64,000 bases of DNA, taken from Conchocele bisecta. Lineage: Eukaryota > Mollusca > Bivalvia > Lucinida > Thyasiridae. How positions within the stretch are numbered: position 1 is the stretch's first letter; every line of letters begins with the position of its first letter. Below are positions 19,406 through 30,006 of the stretch, piece by piece. The translations under genes were made by a program, and so were the position numbers. The stretch covers positions 19,307,686 through 19,371,685 of the forward strand of contig CM055279.1 in assembly GCA_029237695.1 (NCBI GenBank), given 5' to 3'. The notes beneath the pieces are model-generated. The model was not told the DNA's origin. It saw nothing but the letters and a program-made list of their open reading frames with translations, and ran no database searches.

Positions 19406-19805
19406 GTCGCGCCTGCTTTAGCAGAGGCGCTACTATAGTCGGCGTTTTTTCCGTCGTTCGCGTCGTCCGCTTCGTCCGCTTCATCCGTTTTTTTTGTAAG
19501 GCAATTGCGTTAAAGTTATTGTTTTTTCACAACACGGTCAAACATATCGTTGTTATTGTTTAGCCACCAATCGAAAAATTGCAAGGTTATGACGTCAACT
19601 AGTAGCACACTATATCTGACGTCATATTTTATGGTAGAGGGTAATATGCGCTACGGATTATCAGATAATTACCAAGTAATACGGTAGTTATGGACATGTG
19701 TAAACCTATTCAAAAGTTAATTAGGGTAAAAATGAATTTTTTTTTAAAAATCTCCGAAATGTTTTTATGCACTTGCATAAATGGTAGCGGCGCCTCTATG
19801 GGAAG
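19406..19805. mobile_element. GTCGCGCCTGCTTTAGCAGAGGC repeat element
   Basis: Starts GTCGCGCCTGCTTTAGCAGA, then GCGCTACTATAGTCGGCG and GTCCGCTTCGTCCGC runs, and ends near GGTAGCGGCGCCTCTATGGG, an inverted echo of the start. It is a variant of the GTCGCGCCCGCTTGCGG elements at 30411 and 38387. Confidence 0.6.
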
Positions 19806-20127
19806 GTATGATGTATCATTATCTAGCATAGTCGTTGCTTTGGCTCTCTTGGGTTGAACAGAAGTTGTTTCTAAGCCACTTCTCTTCAAAGTGCATCTCC
19901 ACTAATATCCCAAGTGTTTTTGTGAAATGCTTATTTGGAGGTACCGTCTGAGACACTGCCACTTTAATACGAAAATCGAAGGGAGATATCGTCCCTATAG
20001 TCAAGATAGGACTAGGTTCGAGATAGCGATGAAGAGACATGGTTGAATATTTTCGCGAAAAATATGAAATAATTTTACCCATTACACCACGAGTAAACAA
20101 TCACCAATTAACTAATGACCAAAGGTA

Positions 20128-20412
20128 CAGTGCAACCTCTCTACAACAGCCACCCATGGGAAGAGGCGAAAGTGGCTGTTATAGAGAGGTTGCTGTTGTA
20201 GGGAGGTTAATGCTGAATACAATTTTATCTAAAATGCTGTCAAAACATGTTTTTATTGAGAAAGAATGCAAAATGAACATCAAACGACAATTTTCATGCT
20301 TAGCAGTGTAAGGATTAGATATAGAGGAAATCATCCATTTGGGATATAAAAAAGCGGCTGTTACAGAGAGGTGGCTGTTGCAGAGAGGTGGCCGTTTGGG
20401 GAGGTTCGACTG
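20128..20412. mobile_element. Pogo/Tigger-like MITE
   Basis: TA-CAGTGCAACCTCTCTACAACAG on the left and GGGGAGGTTCGACTG-TA on the right, with GGTGGCTGTTGCAGAGAGG in the right arm. Between them is a decayed family A-like piece (AAATGCTGTCAAAACATG to CAGTGTAAGG). Confidence 0.85.
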
Positions 20413-20736
20413 TAGTCAGCTAATCAACATTACCAGGTGGCATAACGACTCTCAGTGACTTGTGTAAATGACCAGCACGATATGCTTAATGAATCGTGAA
20501 AAACACATAAATATATCCAGGTAGACTAATTAAGCAAACAACCTTGTAGGTAGGCGTGAATTGATAGTGTTTTGTTTGATAATATGTTTGGAAAATTAGT
20601 GTCAACTAAATCGATCTTGGCAGCCAGGCACTCGGCCGATTTATCCAAGCATTTATGTGATCGAGATAGCGAAAAGATTTTTTAACGTATTTTTATACGG
20701 AGGGGACAGAATGAACAGTCGAGATAGAGAACAAAT

Positions 20737-20942
20737 CAGGGATTCCGCTGGGGAAAATAAAAAAATCGCCACTTCCAAAAAAATAAAACAATTGGCGATA
20801 AAAAATTGCAATTTTCGAAAAAAAGAAAAACAAAAAGAAAAAAAATGTTTTTGGATTTTTTCCCGAAAATTGTAATTTTTCATCGCAAATTGTTTATTTT
20901 TATCGCCAATTGCGAAAGTGGCGATCGCCAACGGAATCCCTG
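20737..20942. mobile_element. Family G MITE (second copy)
   Basis: Ends CAGGGATTCCGCTGG and ACGGAATCCCTG. Flanks ACAAAT and ACATAT differ by one base, consistent with a 6-bp target duplication. The interior is an AATTGGCGATAAAAAATTG hairpin. ORFs over it are by-products. Confidence 0.88.
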
Positions 20943-21048
20943 ACATATACGAGATAGGGCATGGTCGAGATAGCCGAGGAAAGTTATATTAAACAAATAA
21001 GGATATAATTCGGGACTTCAGTGAATCATGGATATAGGGGATATCATG

Positions 21049-21110
21049 GAGATACTTATATTTGAGATACTGATATTCGAGATACTGATATTTGAGATAC
21101 TGGTGCTCGA
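21049..21110. repeat. 15-bp minisatellite GAGATACTGATATTT
   Basis: Four units at 21049, 21064, 21079 and 21094, with degenerate GAGATA words on both sides (20720-21050). Confidence 0.9.
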
Positions 21111-21114
21111 CTTT

Positions 21115-21262
21115 ACCTTATATCTCCAAAACACTTACTCAGATTTGCTTCAAATTTCAATTAATTCTTTATTATCATCCATATTTTCATTCTATAGCCC
21201 ACCCATGTGACCCACATGCCCAATATCAAGGTCAAATGACTCAAATTTGCGTTAAAGCTTTT
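21115..21262. repeat. Single TATCATCCATATTTTCATTC tandem-element unit
   Basis: Same block as 8935-9215: TATCTCCAAAAC, TTATTATCATCCATATTTTC, CCAATATCAAGGTCAAATGA, then TTTGCGTTAAAG. Confidence 0.7.
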
Positions 21263-21649
21263 ACATGCCCACTCTGAGTAGGCACAAAATGTTCTTTATA
21301 GGAATTAAAGAAGTGTATAATTGTGTCACCATTCCACCAGTTCTAAAAATTACAAGTGTCCACTATACAGATATAATCTTGTAGTGATAACAATTTTACT
21401 GATAGTGACGCACAGTGGTATCAGGCTATTTTCATATGCAAATGAGGCATGCTATTTGTTAATTATTTATACTAATTAAATGCATCACCTGAAAAAATAA
21501 TATTTTCGACAGATTATAAAGTATGATCATTGCACATGAAAACAGAAATACAGATAATAAATAGTAATGTCCGCTAACATTTTAAGGAAACACGGTTATC
21601 GCCCGAGATATCACTGTGGAAATGTACGTCTGATATAAAATGTATAATA

Positions 21650-22205
21650 ATTAGAGGTTAATACGTGGCTTGTTTGATATCGGCCTAGGTATCGGCCCGA
21701 GGTAACTTGGTATCAGCCTGAGACCGAAGGTCGAAGGCTGATACCAAGTTACCGAGGGACGATACCGAGGCCGATATCAAACAAGACACGTATTAACGTC
21801 TTTATTACTTAGATTACTTAGATATCAATTTCAATATCAATCATCCGGCAGTTGTGATAATCCTATATTAAAATCTATACCGTTATCCATGATTGAATGA
21901 TGAAATACAGAGCCTACAAATTTAAATTCCCGGCATCTGTCAAAATTTACGCAGTCGATGAAGTAAACATACGCAATGTGCATGCCCGAAGGAACTGGTT
22001 TAATACGCGCGCGAGACATGGTATCGGACTGAAAACGGCGGTATCAGACTAGTAACGATGGTATCAGACTAGAAATGGCAGTATCAGACTAGAAGTTTCA
22101 GTATCAGACTGGAAAACACGCCATATCAGCCTGGACTGTGTATGTTATTGCTTTAGGCAAATACAGGCAATTTCTAGGCAAAAATTGATATCTAAGTAAT
22201 AATGC
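21650..22205. mobile_element. Insert with long hairpin and 20-bp minisatellite
   Basis: A hairpin at 21657-21797 has ~65-base arms (GTTAATACGTGGCTTGTTTG and complement, TTGGTATCAGCC in each). Next, TTATTACTTAGAT-ATCAAT at 21800-21840 is opposed by ATTGATATCTAAGTAATAA at the far end. Four to five 20-base GTATCAGACT-based units lie at 22021-22112. Confidence 0.75.
22021..22112. repeat. 20-bp minisatellite GTATCAGACTAG...
   Basis: GTATCGGACT/GTATCAGACT recurs exactly every 20 bases at 22021, 22041, 22061, 22081 and 22101. It echoes the GGTATCAGCC in the nearby hairpin arms, its likely source. Confidence 0.9.
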
Positions 22206-22326
22206 CAATCAATACGTGGGGTAATGGTGAATGAATGTTTATTTCGCCAGTAAATGTCTCGGATAATGTCCCTGATATAAAGAACATCTGTTGCCTATTG
22301 AGTGGGCATGTACCTTTAATTAACCT

Positions 22327-22583
22327 TTAACCCTTTCCGGCACCCCTAAGTAACTGGAATTGGTTTTGATATGTTAATTTTGCGACCATTCCAATCGTCA
22401 CAAAATGATTGTCAGACTAGTCCATTTATGAAAAAAAGGTGTTTTAGTTCTCAAAAAAAAGTACTTGCAAAAAGTGCAGATTCTGATGAGACGGCTCGTT
22501 ACGAGCCGGCGGCTCATCTGGAGCTGCACTGTTTACATGAACCGCTACACAGTTCGCAAACACTGTTATAAAGCACTGTAGTG
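22327..22583. mobile_element. Family B MITE, right end replaced
   Basis: TTAA-CCCTTTCCGGCACCCCTAAG then GATGAGACGGCTCG-TTA-CGAGCC. At 22584 a different TTAA-type element begins. The same junction is seen inverted at 37598-37930. Confidence 0.75.
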
Positions 22584-22813
22584 GTAACCCATTTCAGCCT
22601 AAGGATACTATGATTTTTGTTGAAAAAATCTCATTATTTTGTTCATTCATCGATAAAGGTATATGTTGTTACCACTCATTTGAACCGTCTCGTTGAGACG
22701 GTTCAAATGAGTGGTAACAACATATACTTTCGAAAGGATATAAAGAAAATAGGGATATTTTTCTCTCAAAAGGTTCATACTACTAAAAGCGTATCCCGTC
22801 TGTAATGGGTTAA
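22584..22813. mobile_element. TTAA-type MITE with ACCCATTACAG ends and a perfect palindrome
   Basis: GTAA-CCCATTTCAGCCTAAGGAT and GTATCCCGTCTGTAATGGG-TTAA pair as terminal repeats. The centre, 22660-22728, is the palindrome GTATATGTTGTTACCACTCA...GTAACAACATATAC. An inverted copy is at 37626-37830, and the palindrome alone at 15286, 16131, 16694 and 25574. Confidence 0.8.
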
Positions 22814-22840
22814 AAGGGTTTACCAGATAGATGGGAATAT

Positions 22841-23081
22841 TTAACCCTTTCAACACCAAGTAACTTAATAGGATGTTCCATGCCAATGTTTCACGCTATT
22901 TCATTAATTTTGTTCATTAAAATTATCCCATTCTTCTAAAAGGGGTAATCTGTACGACGTTTAAAATTATTAACAAACAGTGGAGATCCTGATGAGACGG
23001 CTCGTTACGAGCCGGCTCATCTGGATCTGCACTGTTTGCAAACATTGTCTCGATAGAGGTCTGTGGTGTTGAAAGGCTTAA
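22841..23081. mobile_element. TTAA-flanked MITE, family B
   Basis: TTAA-CCCTTTCAACACCAAGTAAC and GTGGTGTTGAAAGGC-TTAA, both TTAA sites intact. Contains GATCCTGATGAGACGGCTCG and its complement as a hairpin. Confidence 0.9.
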
Positions 23082-23118
23082 TTCAAACTTCAAATAAATA
23101 TACTATGAGACCATCAAA

Positions 23119-23230
23119 TGCCTCGGCGGGCTCGACATGCGGGCCGCGGCCATCTGGTTATTGAGAAATAAGGCAAGATATAAAAGCAACAGCAGACGAC
23201 AATTGTTGTGTGTACCGGTCTAAGGGTTAA
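23119..23230. mobile_element. End of a GTCGCGCC element joined to a family A fragment
   Basis: GACATGCGGGCCGCGGCCATCTGG (two pieces: GACATGCGGGCC, GCGGCCATCTGG) is the 3' end of the GTCGCGCC type. It is followed at 23158 by TTATTGAGAAATAAGGCAAG through GTCTAAGGG-TTAA, one half of a family A MITE. Confidence 0.7.
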
Positions 23231-23533
23231 CATTTTATCATGAAAGTTTATAATTGTGTTATGGTTATGATTTTGATTGATATGTCATCATGAAAGTATA
23301 TCCTAAGGAAATCTTTTGAGTTTGTCTAGTAATTTTGTGTATATGTATGTACCACTACGAAATCTTGATTGACAGTTTGTTATGCAATTAATGAATTATC
23401 ACCACTTCCTACATGTTGGATTAATCCATCAATTTCAACATTTTATCGCCTCTTACACCTGATAAACATTCACCAATTTTATTCGGTAATCAGTTTTTCT
23501 CGTGGATTATTTTTTATTTCTCACCAAAAGTGT
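23231..23533. other. Unclassified noncoding sequence
   Basis: No recognisable gene or shared repeat until TTTTATTTCTCACCAAAAG at about 23510, the left shoulder of a palindromic element split by the pogo-like nest. Confidence 0.45.
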
Positions 23534-23534
23534 A

Positions 23535-25573
23535 CAGTAGGAGATCAATCTCTCGAACAGGTCTCTGTCGAACCCTCCGGAAAATTCGACCTCGTCCTGT
23601 GGTCCCGACAAATTTCCCTATATAAATCATATACAGTCGAACCTGTGGACAACGACCGGCAAAGGGAAGTGGCCGAAGTGGCCGTTGTTGACAGGTGGTC
23701 GTTTTTCCAAGGGTCAAACATTTTCCCGGTTTCACAACAAAGTCGGCCATGTATAGCATTCTATTGTAATCTATATGCATCCATAAAAAAACATCTTGGT
23801 TGTATACACTTCCACCTGACGATTCTCTATAGCACGATCGTGGAGTGTATCTGCTTTTTATCAATTACAAATTGCATGAAAATGGCAAAAATAGTCAATT
23901 TATTTTGTTATGTCATCTTGTTGTTATTGTTCTGAACCCAGCCTCGCTTTGGAAATTATATACAAAGGGGAGTAATTATCTTCATGATAAGTATATCCCG
24001 CGCCTTGCTTTGGTGCACCATTTAATAGCTTGTCGTAATTACATGTAAGTGGTTTAATTAGCATGACCATTAGTATTTTGTTTTCTTATTCTCAATTTCA
24101 CACCATCAGTTGAAATTAATAACGGTCATATTATAGTCTTTATTAAAACGATAGCCTATGTGGCGCGGCCTGTGAAAACCGCGATTTTTTTTTTAACAAA
24201 AATATTTCATTGAATGTGTCAAGTGAAAGTAACCCACGCGAGATATATGTCCAAATCGGCAGAGAACACCAGGCTTCTTTGATTTCTGTTCAATGTATAC
24301 CGGTAATATCCTTATCAAGCCTGAATATTTAAGCAGCTTATGACGAATTGGCATTGTCCGCTGACGTAATTACTGATGTTTTTAATTAGAGATTGGCGAG
24401 CATTGTAAACCATGGGCAGACTACTCGAGATCGAGACCCAATTCACATAAACACGTTTGTCATGTCACTTTAGACTGGTTCCCGGTAGTATTGTTTTGCA
24501 TCCGACAAGGTACCAGTCTATATAGTATGGACTACGTGACTGACGTCAGCAACCGCGTGTATTGATCTTTGATATGGCCTTGTGCCCCGCGGTGTGAAAT
24601 TTACACGTAGTAATACTTGACAAGCGCGGTGTGTTTGAAGTCTTAGTCTTGTCACTGTAGACAAATCAGCATTGTGTAAACACAGTTTGCCAACTAATGA
24701 TGGAGTTTTATGACTTACGCGGAATTGCATTATGCCTATTGGAATACACGACACGGAATACATATCGGGAATTACCGTTAATGGAGTTATGAAATATTGT
24801 TCATGGAAAAGTTTAATGTCGCCAAAATGACACTAACCATATCGGGCAAGGTAAATGTTTTCAAAAGAGCGTTGTGCCAATGTATGCGAATATAATCGAT
24901 GACTAATTGGATACGACCAGTTTCAATTCAAATGATAGCGGCCAGATTGTGATGAAAGGAAAGTAGCGATTTTTGCCGTAAAAAACTTGACATGGTTGCT
25001 GTTCACATACAAAAATGCCGTGTGGGAATGAAAATAGCTGGCCGCTGCAGGTTGCAGTTCGGGGGTGGTCGTTATTCCAAGGTCTTATAAAGAACAAAAT
25101 TGGACAGGTTTTTTTTTAACTGGCCGTTGTGGACAGGTGGTCGCTATTCCCAGGTGGTCGTTAGCACAGGTTTGACTGTGTTCTTTTACCTAAAATTCTA
25201 ACTACGACAAAGTTGAACTCTCGATCCGAAGTCACTGTCCCTTGGTCAGTCAATCAACGTAAAGTGCTATTGATAGCTTGTACAGGTAAGTATGTCGCCA
25301 GCTGATCTGTTTGCCTGACAAGGTGTGAATATCATGATTGGCGGTCTCTTTGATTTGTTTCGATTGACAGGTGGTGACATTAAATCACGAATTTAAAAAT
25401 TAAGCGGCGTTAATTCCACGTCAAGATGACCATGATAATTAATTAATTTGAACAAAATTCGCCTTTAAATATTTAAATTTTAACTGTCACATTGACTTTC
25501 TTTCCCTCGAACTACGCCTGACTGAAACTTTTATTTGAGTACGTTGCCGGTTCGAGAGATCGATCTTCTACTG
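23535..25573. mobile_element. Outer pogo/Tigger-like element
   Basis: TA-CAGTAGGAGATCAATCTCTCG on the left and CGAGAGATCGATCTTCTACTG-TA on the right (TA at 23533-23534 and 25574-25575). About 2.0 kb including a second pogo-like element at 23634-25178. It is inserted in the ATGTTGTTACCACTC palindromic MITE that resumes at 25574. No transposase frame was recognised. Confidence 0.85.
23634..25178. mobile_element. Inner pogo/Tigger-like element
   Basis: TA-CAGTCGAACCTGTGGACAACG on the left; GTTAGCACAGGTTTGACTG-TG on the right (target TA mutated on one side). Sub-terminal GGTGGTCGTTTTTCCAAGG-type motifs occur near both ends. The 1.5-kb interior has no transposase similarity; two overlapping frames of 116 and 188 codons near its left end cross the element boundary and are not genes. 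Confidence 0.82.
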
Positions 25574-25671
25574 TATGTTGTTACCACTCTCCGAGTCGGT
25601 TCAACAGAGTGGTAACAACATTTACCCGGGCATCTATTAGAATCACCACTGGCTCCGAAGTCCTGGGTGGG
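25574..25671. repeat. Palindrome remnant plus GCATCTATTAGAATCACC fragment
   Basis: TATGTTGTTACCACTC and GAGTGGTAACAACAT form a shortened version of the 16131-type palindrome, with central GAACCGTCTCG largely lost. Then CATCTATTAGAATCACCACT and CGAAGTCCTGGGTGGGCG, as at 8150 and 40024. Confidence 0.7.
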
Positions 25672-25672
25672 C

Positions 25673-25896
25673 GTGTGTCGTCTGCTGTTGCTTTTATATC
25701 TTGCCTTATTTCTCAATAAAAACATGGTTTGACAGCACTTCAGAATCATTTCCAATGGAAATGATTCTAAAGTGCTGTCAAAGCATGTTGTAAATTCTTC
25801 TAAAGTGCTGTCAAAGCATGTTTTTGATGATAAAAATGGAAAACAGAAAATATACAGCAGACAACAAAGAAAAATAAGATAGCGGTGTAAGGGTTA
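25673..25896. mobile_element. TTAA MITE, family A, left tip lost
   Basis: Begins at TGTGTCGTCTGCTGTTGCTT, missing the first ~25 bases; hairpin intact; ends GATAGCGGTGTAAGGG-TTAA. Confidence 0.85.
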
Positions 25897-26533
25897 ATGC
25901 TGGTCATGCATGATAATGTTATCTATGACCTTTGCATGTTATAATACGCCCGGATGACACTTGATATTATGATTTGTTACCATACGGTGAACCAATTTGT
26001 AAAATATGGTGTTCCATTTCCGCTGCATGTGATGAACCAACATCATATAAACTGTTGTAGATATATTAATTACAGAGATAAATGAGTCATTTTGTTGTCA
26101 AATCGTCAGGAATAATATGCCCTATATGTACGTGTGTGTGTGTGCATATTAGAGAAATAGTTCAGCCGTATATGTGATAGATTTGCAAAGAATGGAGAAA
26201 TTAATATATGACTAATGACTTCAAGTTAACGATGAACTGGCTGTAAATATGTAAGCTTATATATCTAGCGATATTATATTCGATATAAATATATACAAAT
26301 CAGTTCATACTATTTGCAAACATAGTACACTATATGTGTTACCCTATGACATTTCAGAGTTCGTATTAAAACTGAAAATGCAAATGCAAAATTACCCCAC
26401 CCACCCCATTTGCATTGAAAAACATTAGGACTTCATGCTTACCTTTAGTTATGTCAAGTTCATTGAATACATTGTCTTCTTGTTACCGGTACTTGTTGTC
26501 TATATAGATTATAAATACATGGTTTATTCAATG
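25897..26533. other. AT-rich unclassified sequence
   Basis: A short GT run near 26140, ATATATC words near 26260, and a TTACCCCACCCACCCC scrap near 26393 related to the palindrome at 13003. No gene seen. Confidence 0.45.
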
Positions 26534-26893
26534 TAGGAATGAATGGCCTTTTTGTGGAATTTGTCGGGGTATGAACTTGGAAAAGTCGCGGGAATACTGG
26601 ACGAAGGCCGGAAGGCCTCGTCCAATATTCCCGCGACATTTCCAAGTTTATATCCCCGATAAATTCCACAAAAAAAGGCCATTCATTCCTTATAATTCCA
26701 GCATTTGAAATAAATGCATCAAGAAAATGTGTTTATTTTCCGTTTTCTTAAGAATTATTTTAACTGCGCCTCACGGTTACGGAAAGTAGTTTGGCGTGGG
26801 AGTTTACTGGGATATAAATTTTGGACAGAGACTTGCTACAGGCCAATCAAATGTTAGGTAATTGTGTAAATATTTTTGTGCTGGAATTATTAT
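26534..26893. mobile_element. Family F MITE, complete
   Basis: TAGGAATGAATGGCC first, GTGCTGGAATTATTA last; both hairpin modules present. The frame crossing the hairpin is a by-product of palindromic sequence. Confidence 0.88.
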
Positions 26894-26940
26894 TTGTGTA
26901 AATTGTGTGCTTCATCATGTTCATATGTTATTTAAATAAC

Positions 26941-27321
26941 CAGGGCTCCAGATAAGGAATTAGTAATTGAGTATTTTCACTCCATCATATCTGAAGCAAT
27001 TGGGTAATTCAATATTTGAATTGGGTAAAAAAAAGTCACACTACTGTTTACACATCAACAGACAGCAATTGTTTGCTTCAAAATGAAAACATGTCTTGGC
27101 ATTTCATTAGAATTGTCTCCTTTAATGAAATACCAAGATGTGTTTTCATCGAAAATAAGACAAATATGCTATATTTGTGGTCTGTTTATTGTTTTCTGCA
27201 GCATGATAAAGGTACCACAAATTTGTTATTGCTTTTTGATACTCGCTACTTCAGATTTCAATTGGGTTTTGGCAATTTTAATTGGGTATTTACGCAAATA
27301 CGCAACTTATCTGGAGCTCTG
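26941..27321. mobile_element. MITE with CAGGGCTCCAGATAAG ends, 6-bp target duplication
   Basis: Ends CAGGGCTCCAGATAAG and CTTATCTGGAGCTCTG, flanked by AATAAC on both sides (26935-26940, 27322-27327). The central hairpin is shortened: TTTCATTAGAATTGTCTCC followed by only TTTAATGAAATACC. Complete reference copy for the partial one at 1-277. Confidence 0.9.
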
Positions 27322-27327
27322 AATAAC

Positions 27328-27867
27328 TATCTAATGTTGCATGTCATAAATCTGGTACAAATATGTATAAATTGGGCCCCAGCCTGCACAGTCTACGTGT
27401 AGTTATGTTAATAGTATTGTAAAAGTTGCTTTCAGTATGTATTATGTTTCAAGTCTTTAAATGTAACCCAATTGTAAAAAGTGTGAGAAACATGCATAGA
27501 ATTTGTTGAAACTTGATTTAGTTCAAACATATTTTATTTGCATATTGTTTACAAGTTCATTGTCAATGTCATTGTTACTATATACTGTACTATACATATG
27601 GGATTGGATTGAAAACAAGCTTAGGGTATTATTGAAACAGAAAACTTGATTTGGGTCGTAATCTGCCAAAATTGGGCATATTGAATATGTGTGAGAAATC
27701 AGTTTACTTTGGTGTGTTTGTTATGGCATTGTCATACTTATGTACAGAGCGAGAAATATAGATATTGTTTACATACAGACTATGTACCACAATTCTAACA
27801 TTTCAAAGATGTGTTTAACATACTTGATACATGTGAGTTATCATCATCATACCAGGCAGCATTCACT
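27328..27867. other. Unclassified noncoding sequence
   Basis: No gene, splice-bounded exon or shared repeat recognised. Confidence 0.4.
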
Positions 27868-28054
27868 ATAGGAATGAATGGCCTTTTTGTTGAATTTATC
27901 GGGGTATAAACTTGGAAAAGTCGCGGGAATACTGGACGAAGGCCGGAAGGTAGTTCGGCGTGGGAGTTTAGTGTGATATAAATTTTGGACAGAGACTTGC
28001 TACGGGCCAATCAAATGTTAGGGAATTGTGTAAATATTTTTGTGCTGGAATTAT
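27868..28054. mobile_element. Family F MITE with a large internal deletion
   Basis: One hairpin arm (AGGAATGAATGGCC to GAAGGCCGGAAGG) jumps directly to TAGTTCGGCGTGGGAGTTTA in the other module, losing the second arm and ~150 bases, then finishes GTGCTGGAATTATT. Confidence 0.88.
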
Positions 28055-28598
28055 TGCTTTGTATTTCCATATTCCTCAAGGATAAAGGGTAAACATCACA
28101 TATAAACGTAAATTTGTCAGTGAGTGATGGAGAACTGAGTCACCCACATTGCCCCGATGCCGAATTCCGTCTGTGGCCGTGATATATGCTTACTCATGAA
28201 TGTGTTACAGGATAATGTAACATCATAACTGGAATAAGTATGTAAACACATTGCCTGATAGAAACAGAACTTTAAGAAATGTGCGCCTCATTAATTTGTG
28301 TTATAGACGATAAATTGGCAAGGGCACGTGACGTCATGGGTTCAGCGGACTATGTCTATTATAGCCTTCTAGGGATGTAGCCGTTTGCAGCCATTTTATG
28401 TGGCCGAATCAACGCCTTATCTAGAGCAATTTAGAGCTTGAAAATGCATGTTCCCGATAGCTTAGGAGATAATTTAAATTACCAACTGGTAGATTGGAAA
28501 CAGGCAATTGAAAACCACAATAAATGCCATATTTGTAAAAGTAAAACGTTTTGATAGTTGATTCATTTTGATTGCCCAGTCATCAGCATTAGCATTAT
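28055..28598. other. Unclassified noncoding sequence
   Basis: Nothing recognised. Confidence 0.4.
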
Positions 28599-28690
28599 TG
28601 TCCGCACAGTTCCGGTGGTAGAGCGCTCGGTAAATGCATTTGACCTGCCTTCCTTCCTTTTGTGCGAGTTCGAGCGTCGGACAAATTCAA
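28599..28690 (+). repeat. Weak tRNA-like sequence
   Basis: CCGGTGGTAGAGCGCTCGG resembles a tRNA D-arm/A-box and GCGAGTTCGAGCGTC a T-arm/B-box, about 60 bases apart. Stems do not close well, so this is at most a tRNA pseudogene or SINE head. Confidence 0.3.
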
Positions 28691-28699
28691 CAGATTCAA

Positions 28700-29270
28700 C
28701 ATTTTCTCACTTTTACGAAAATGTCTTAGATAGAGTTTGACAAAAGGGTACTTGTGACGTCTGCACTTGGTTTACAGCATCACAGATCAGGATGTACATC
28801 ACTCAGTCAGAGTGTTCACAATTCATTTACTGAATAAATATTTCACTATGAAACAACGTGAAACAAACGATGTAGACACCTTCTAAAATTGTCCCCAGTA
28901 GGTATTTCATAGAAACAACAGTACCGGGTTGGGGGACTCTTGGGGACGTCAAATATACACATCCTCAGGGTTCTCGGCCTCCTGGAAATGTTTAACTGTA
29001 AATATACCCCACACATTGTATGTCCGCCGCCGCCACAGAGCGGGGAAAATATTGCTTGCGCGCTTATGCATTTTGTCCAGACAGACATATGGGTGTAACT
29101 AAGACGATTCAAATGACATTATGCAATATACGTCTTTATCAGTTTTTGAACCAATACAAAAAATATGTTTCTTTAAGTTTCATTAAATAATGTTAATAAA
29201 ATAAATGTATAAACGACGGCAGATATCTGTCTGGGAGTATAAAGTGAGAGACACAATTCAATAAAAAAAT
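28700..29270. other. Unclassified noncoding sequence
   Basis: Nothing recognised. Confidence 0.4.
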
Positions 29271-29278
29271 ATATCACA

Positions 29279-29363
29279 GTGATGGTTTCGAACCCACAAC
29301 CCTCAACGTTGATTAATTAAACAAAAACATGTTACTGTTACCACTACGCTATATGCATCAGAT
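29279..29363 (-). repeat. tRNA-like sequence (SINE head or tRNA pseudogene)
   Basis: On the minus strand TATAGCGTAGTGGTAACAGT fits an A-box and GTGGGTTCGAAACC a B-box, ~45 bases apart. The acceptor arms do not pair, so no functional tRNA is called. Confidence 0.45.
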
Positions 29364-29423
29364 ACAAACTTTATGTATTGGTCACAGGTTAGATAATAAA
29401 ACACAGGTGCATCGTTATCGATT

Positions 29424-29794
29424 AATAATTCCAGCACAAAAATATTTACACAATTCCTTAACATTTTATTGGCCCGTAGCAAGTCTCTGTCCAAAATTTA
29501 TATCCCAGTAAACTCTCATGCCAAACTATTTTCCATAACCGTGAGGCGCAGTTAAAATGATTCTTAAGAAAACGGAAAATAAACACATTTTCTTGATGAA
29601 TTTATTTCAAATGCTGGAATTATAAGGAATGAATGGCCTTTTTCTGGAATTTATCGGGGATATAAACTTGGAAAAGTCGTGGGAATATTGGACGAGGCCT
29701 TCCGGCCTTCGTCCAGTATTCCCGCGACTTTTCCAAGTTTATACCCCGATAAATTTCACAAAAAGGCCATGTCGACTCCACGGTCATTCCTATA
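29424..29794. mobile_element. Family F MITE, complete
   Basis: TAATAATTCCAGC first, CATTCCTATA last. Both modules present; the last few bases of the right arm are altered (GGCCATGTCGACTCCACGG). Confidence 0.88.
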
Positions 29795-30006
29795 ATGTCA
29801 GTATTATCTATAATGTCAAAATTACTTACCAACACAGCTAGATGTGGGTGTACAATCAGTAAGAATGTTATAGAACTTCATCAGTGGTGCCATGTAATCA
29901 GATTGAGATGAATGACATTTTGCAATTGAAATAAAGCGGGTGGGGTAATTGATCTGTTTTCATTGGATTGGCATACATTTTGACTATTATTCATAAATTT
30001 TTTATT

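Larger units (their letters stand above)
21261..22319. mobile_element. TTAA MITE, family D, split by another element
   Basis: Left end TTACATGCCCACTC (degenerate), right end GAGTGGGCATGTACCT-TTAA. Internal landmarks CATATGCAAATGAGGCATGC and AAACACGGTTATCGCCC match the intact copy 54900-55326. The interruption is 21650-22205. Confidence 0.8.

Noticed and set aside
22984..23036. CTGATGAG near a GC stem, resembling a hammerhead ribozyme core
   Set aside because: The stem GGCTCG-TTA-CGAGCC is followed by GGCTCATC, not GAAA, and the whole is simply the family B hairpin; the same in 17934, 22327 and 55553 copies.
23369..23935. 188-codon frame, the longest plus-strand frame outside the arrays
   Set aside because: It crosses the boundaries of two pogo-like elements (23535, 23634), has no domain and reads through non-coding element ends.
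27016..27402. 128-codon frame
   Set aside because: It covers a palindromic MITE (26941-27321) and its flank, with no recognisable motif.
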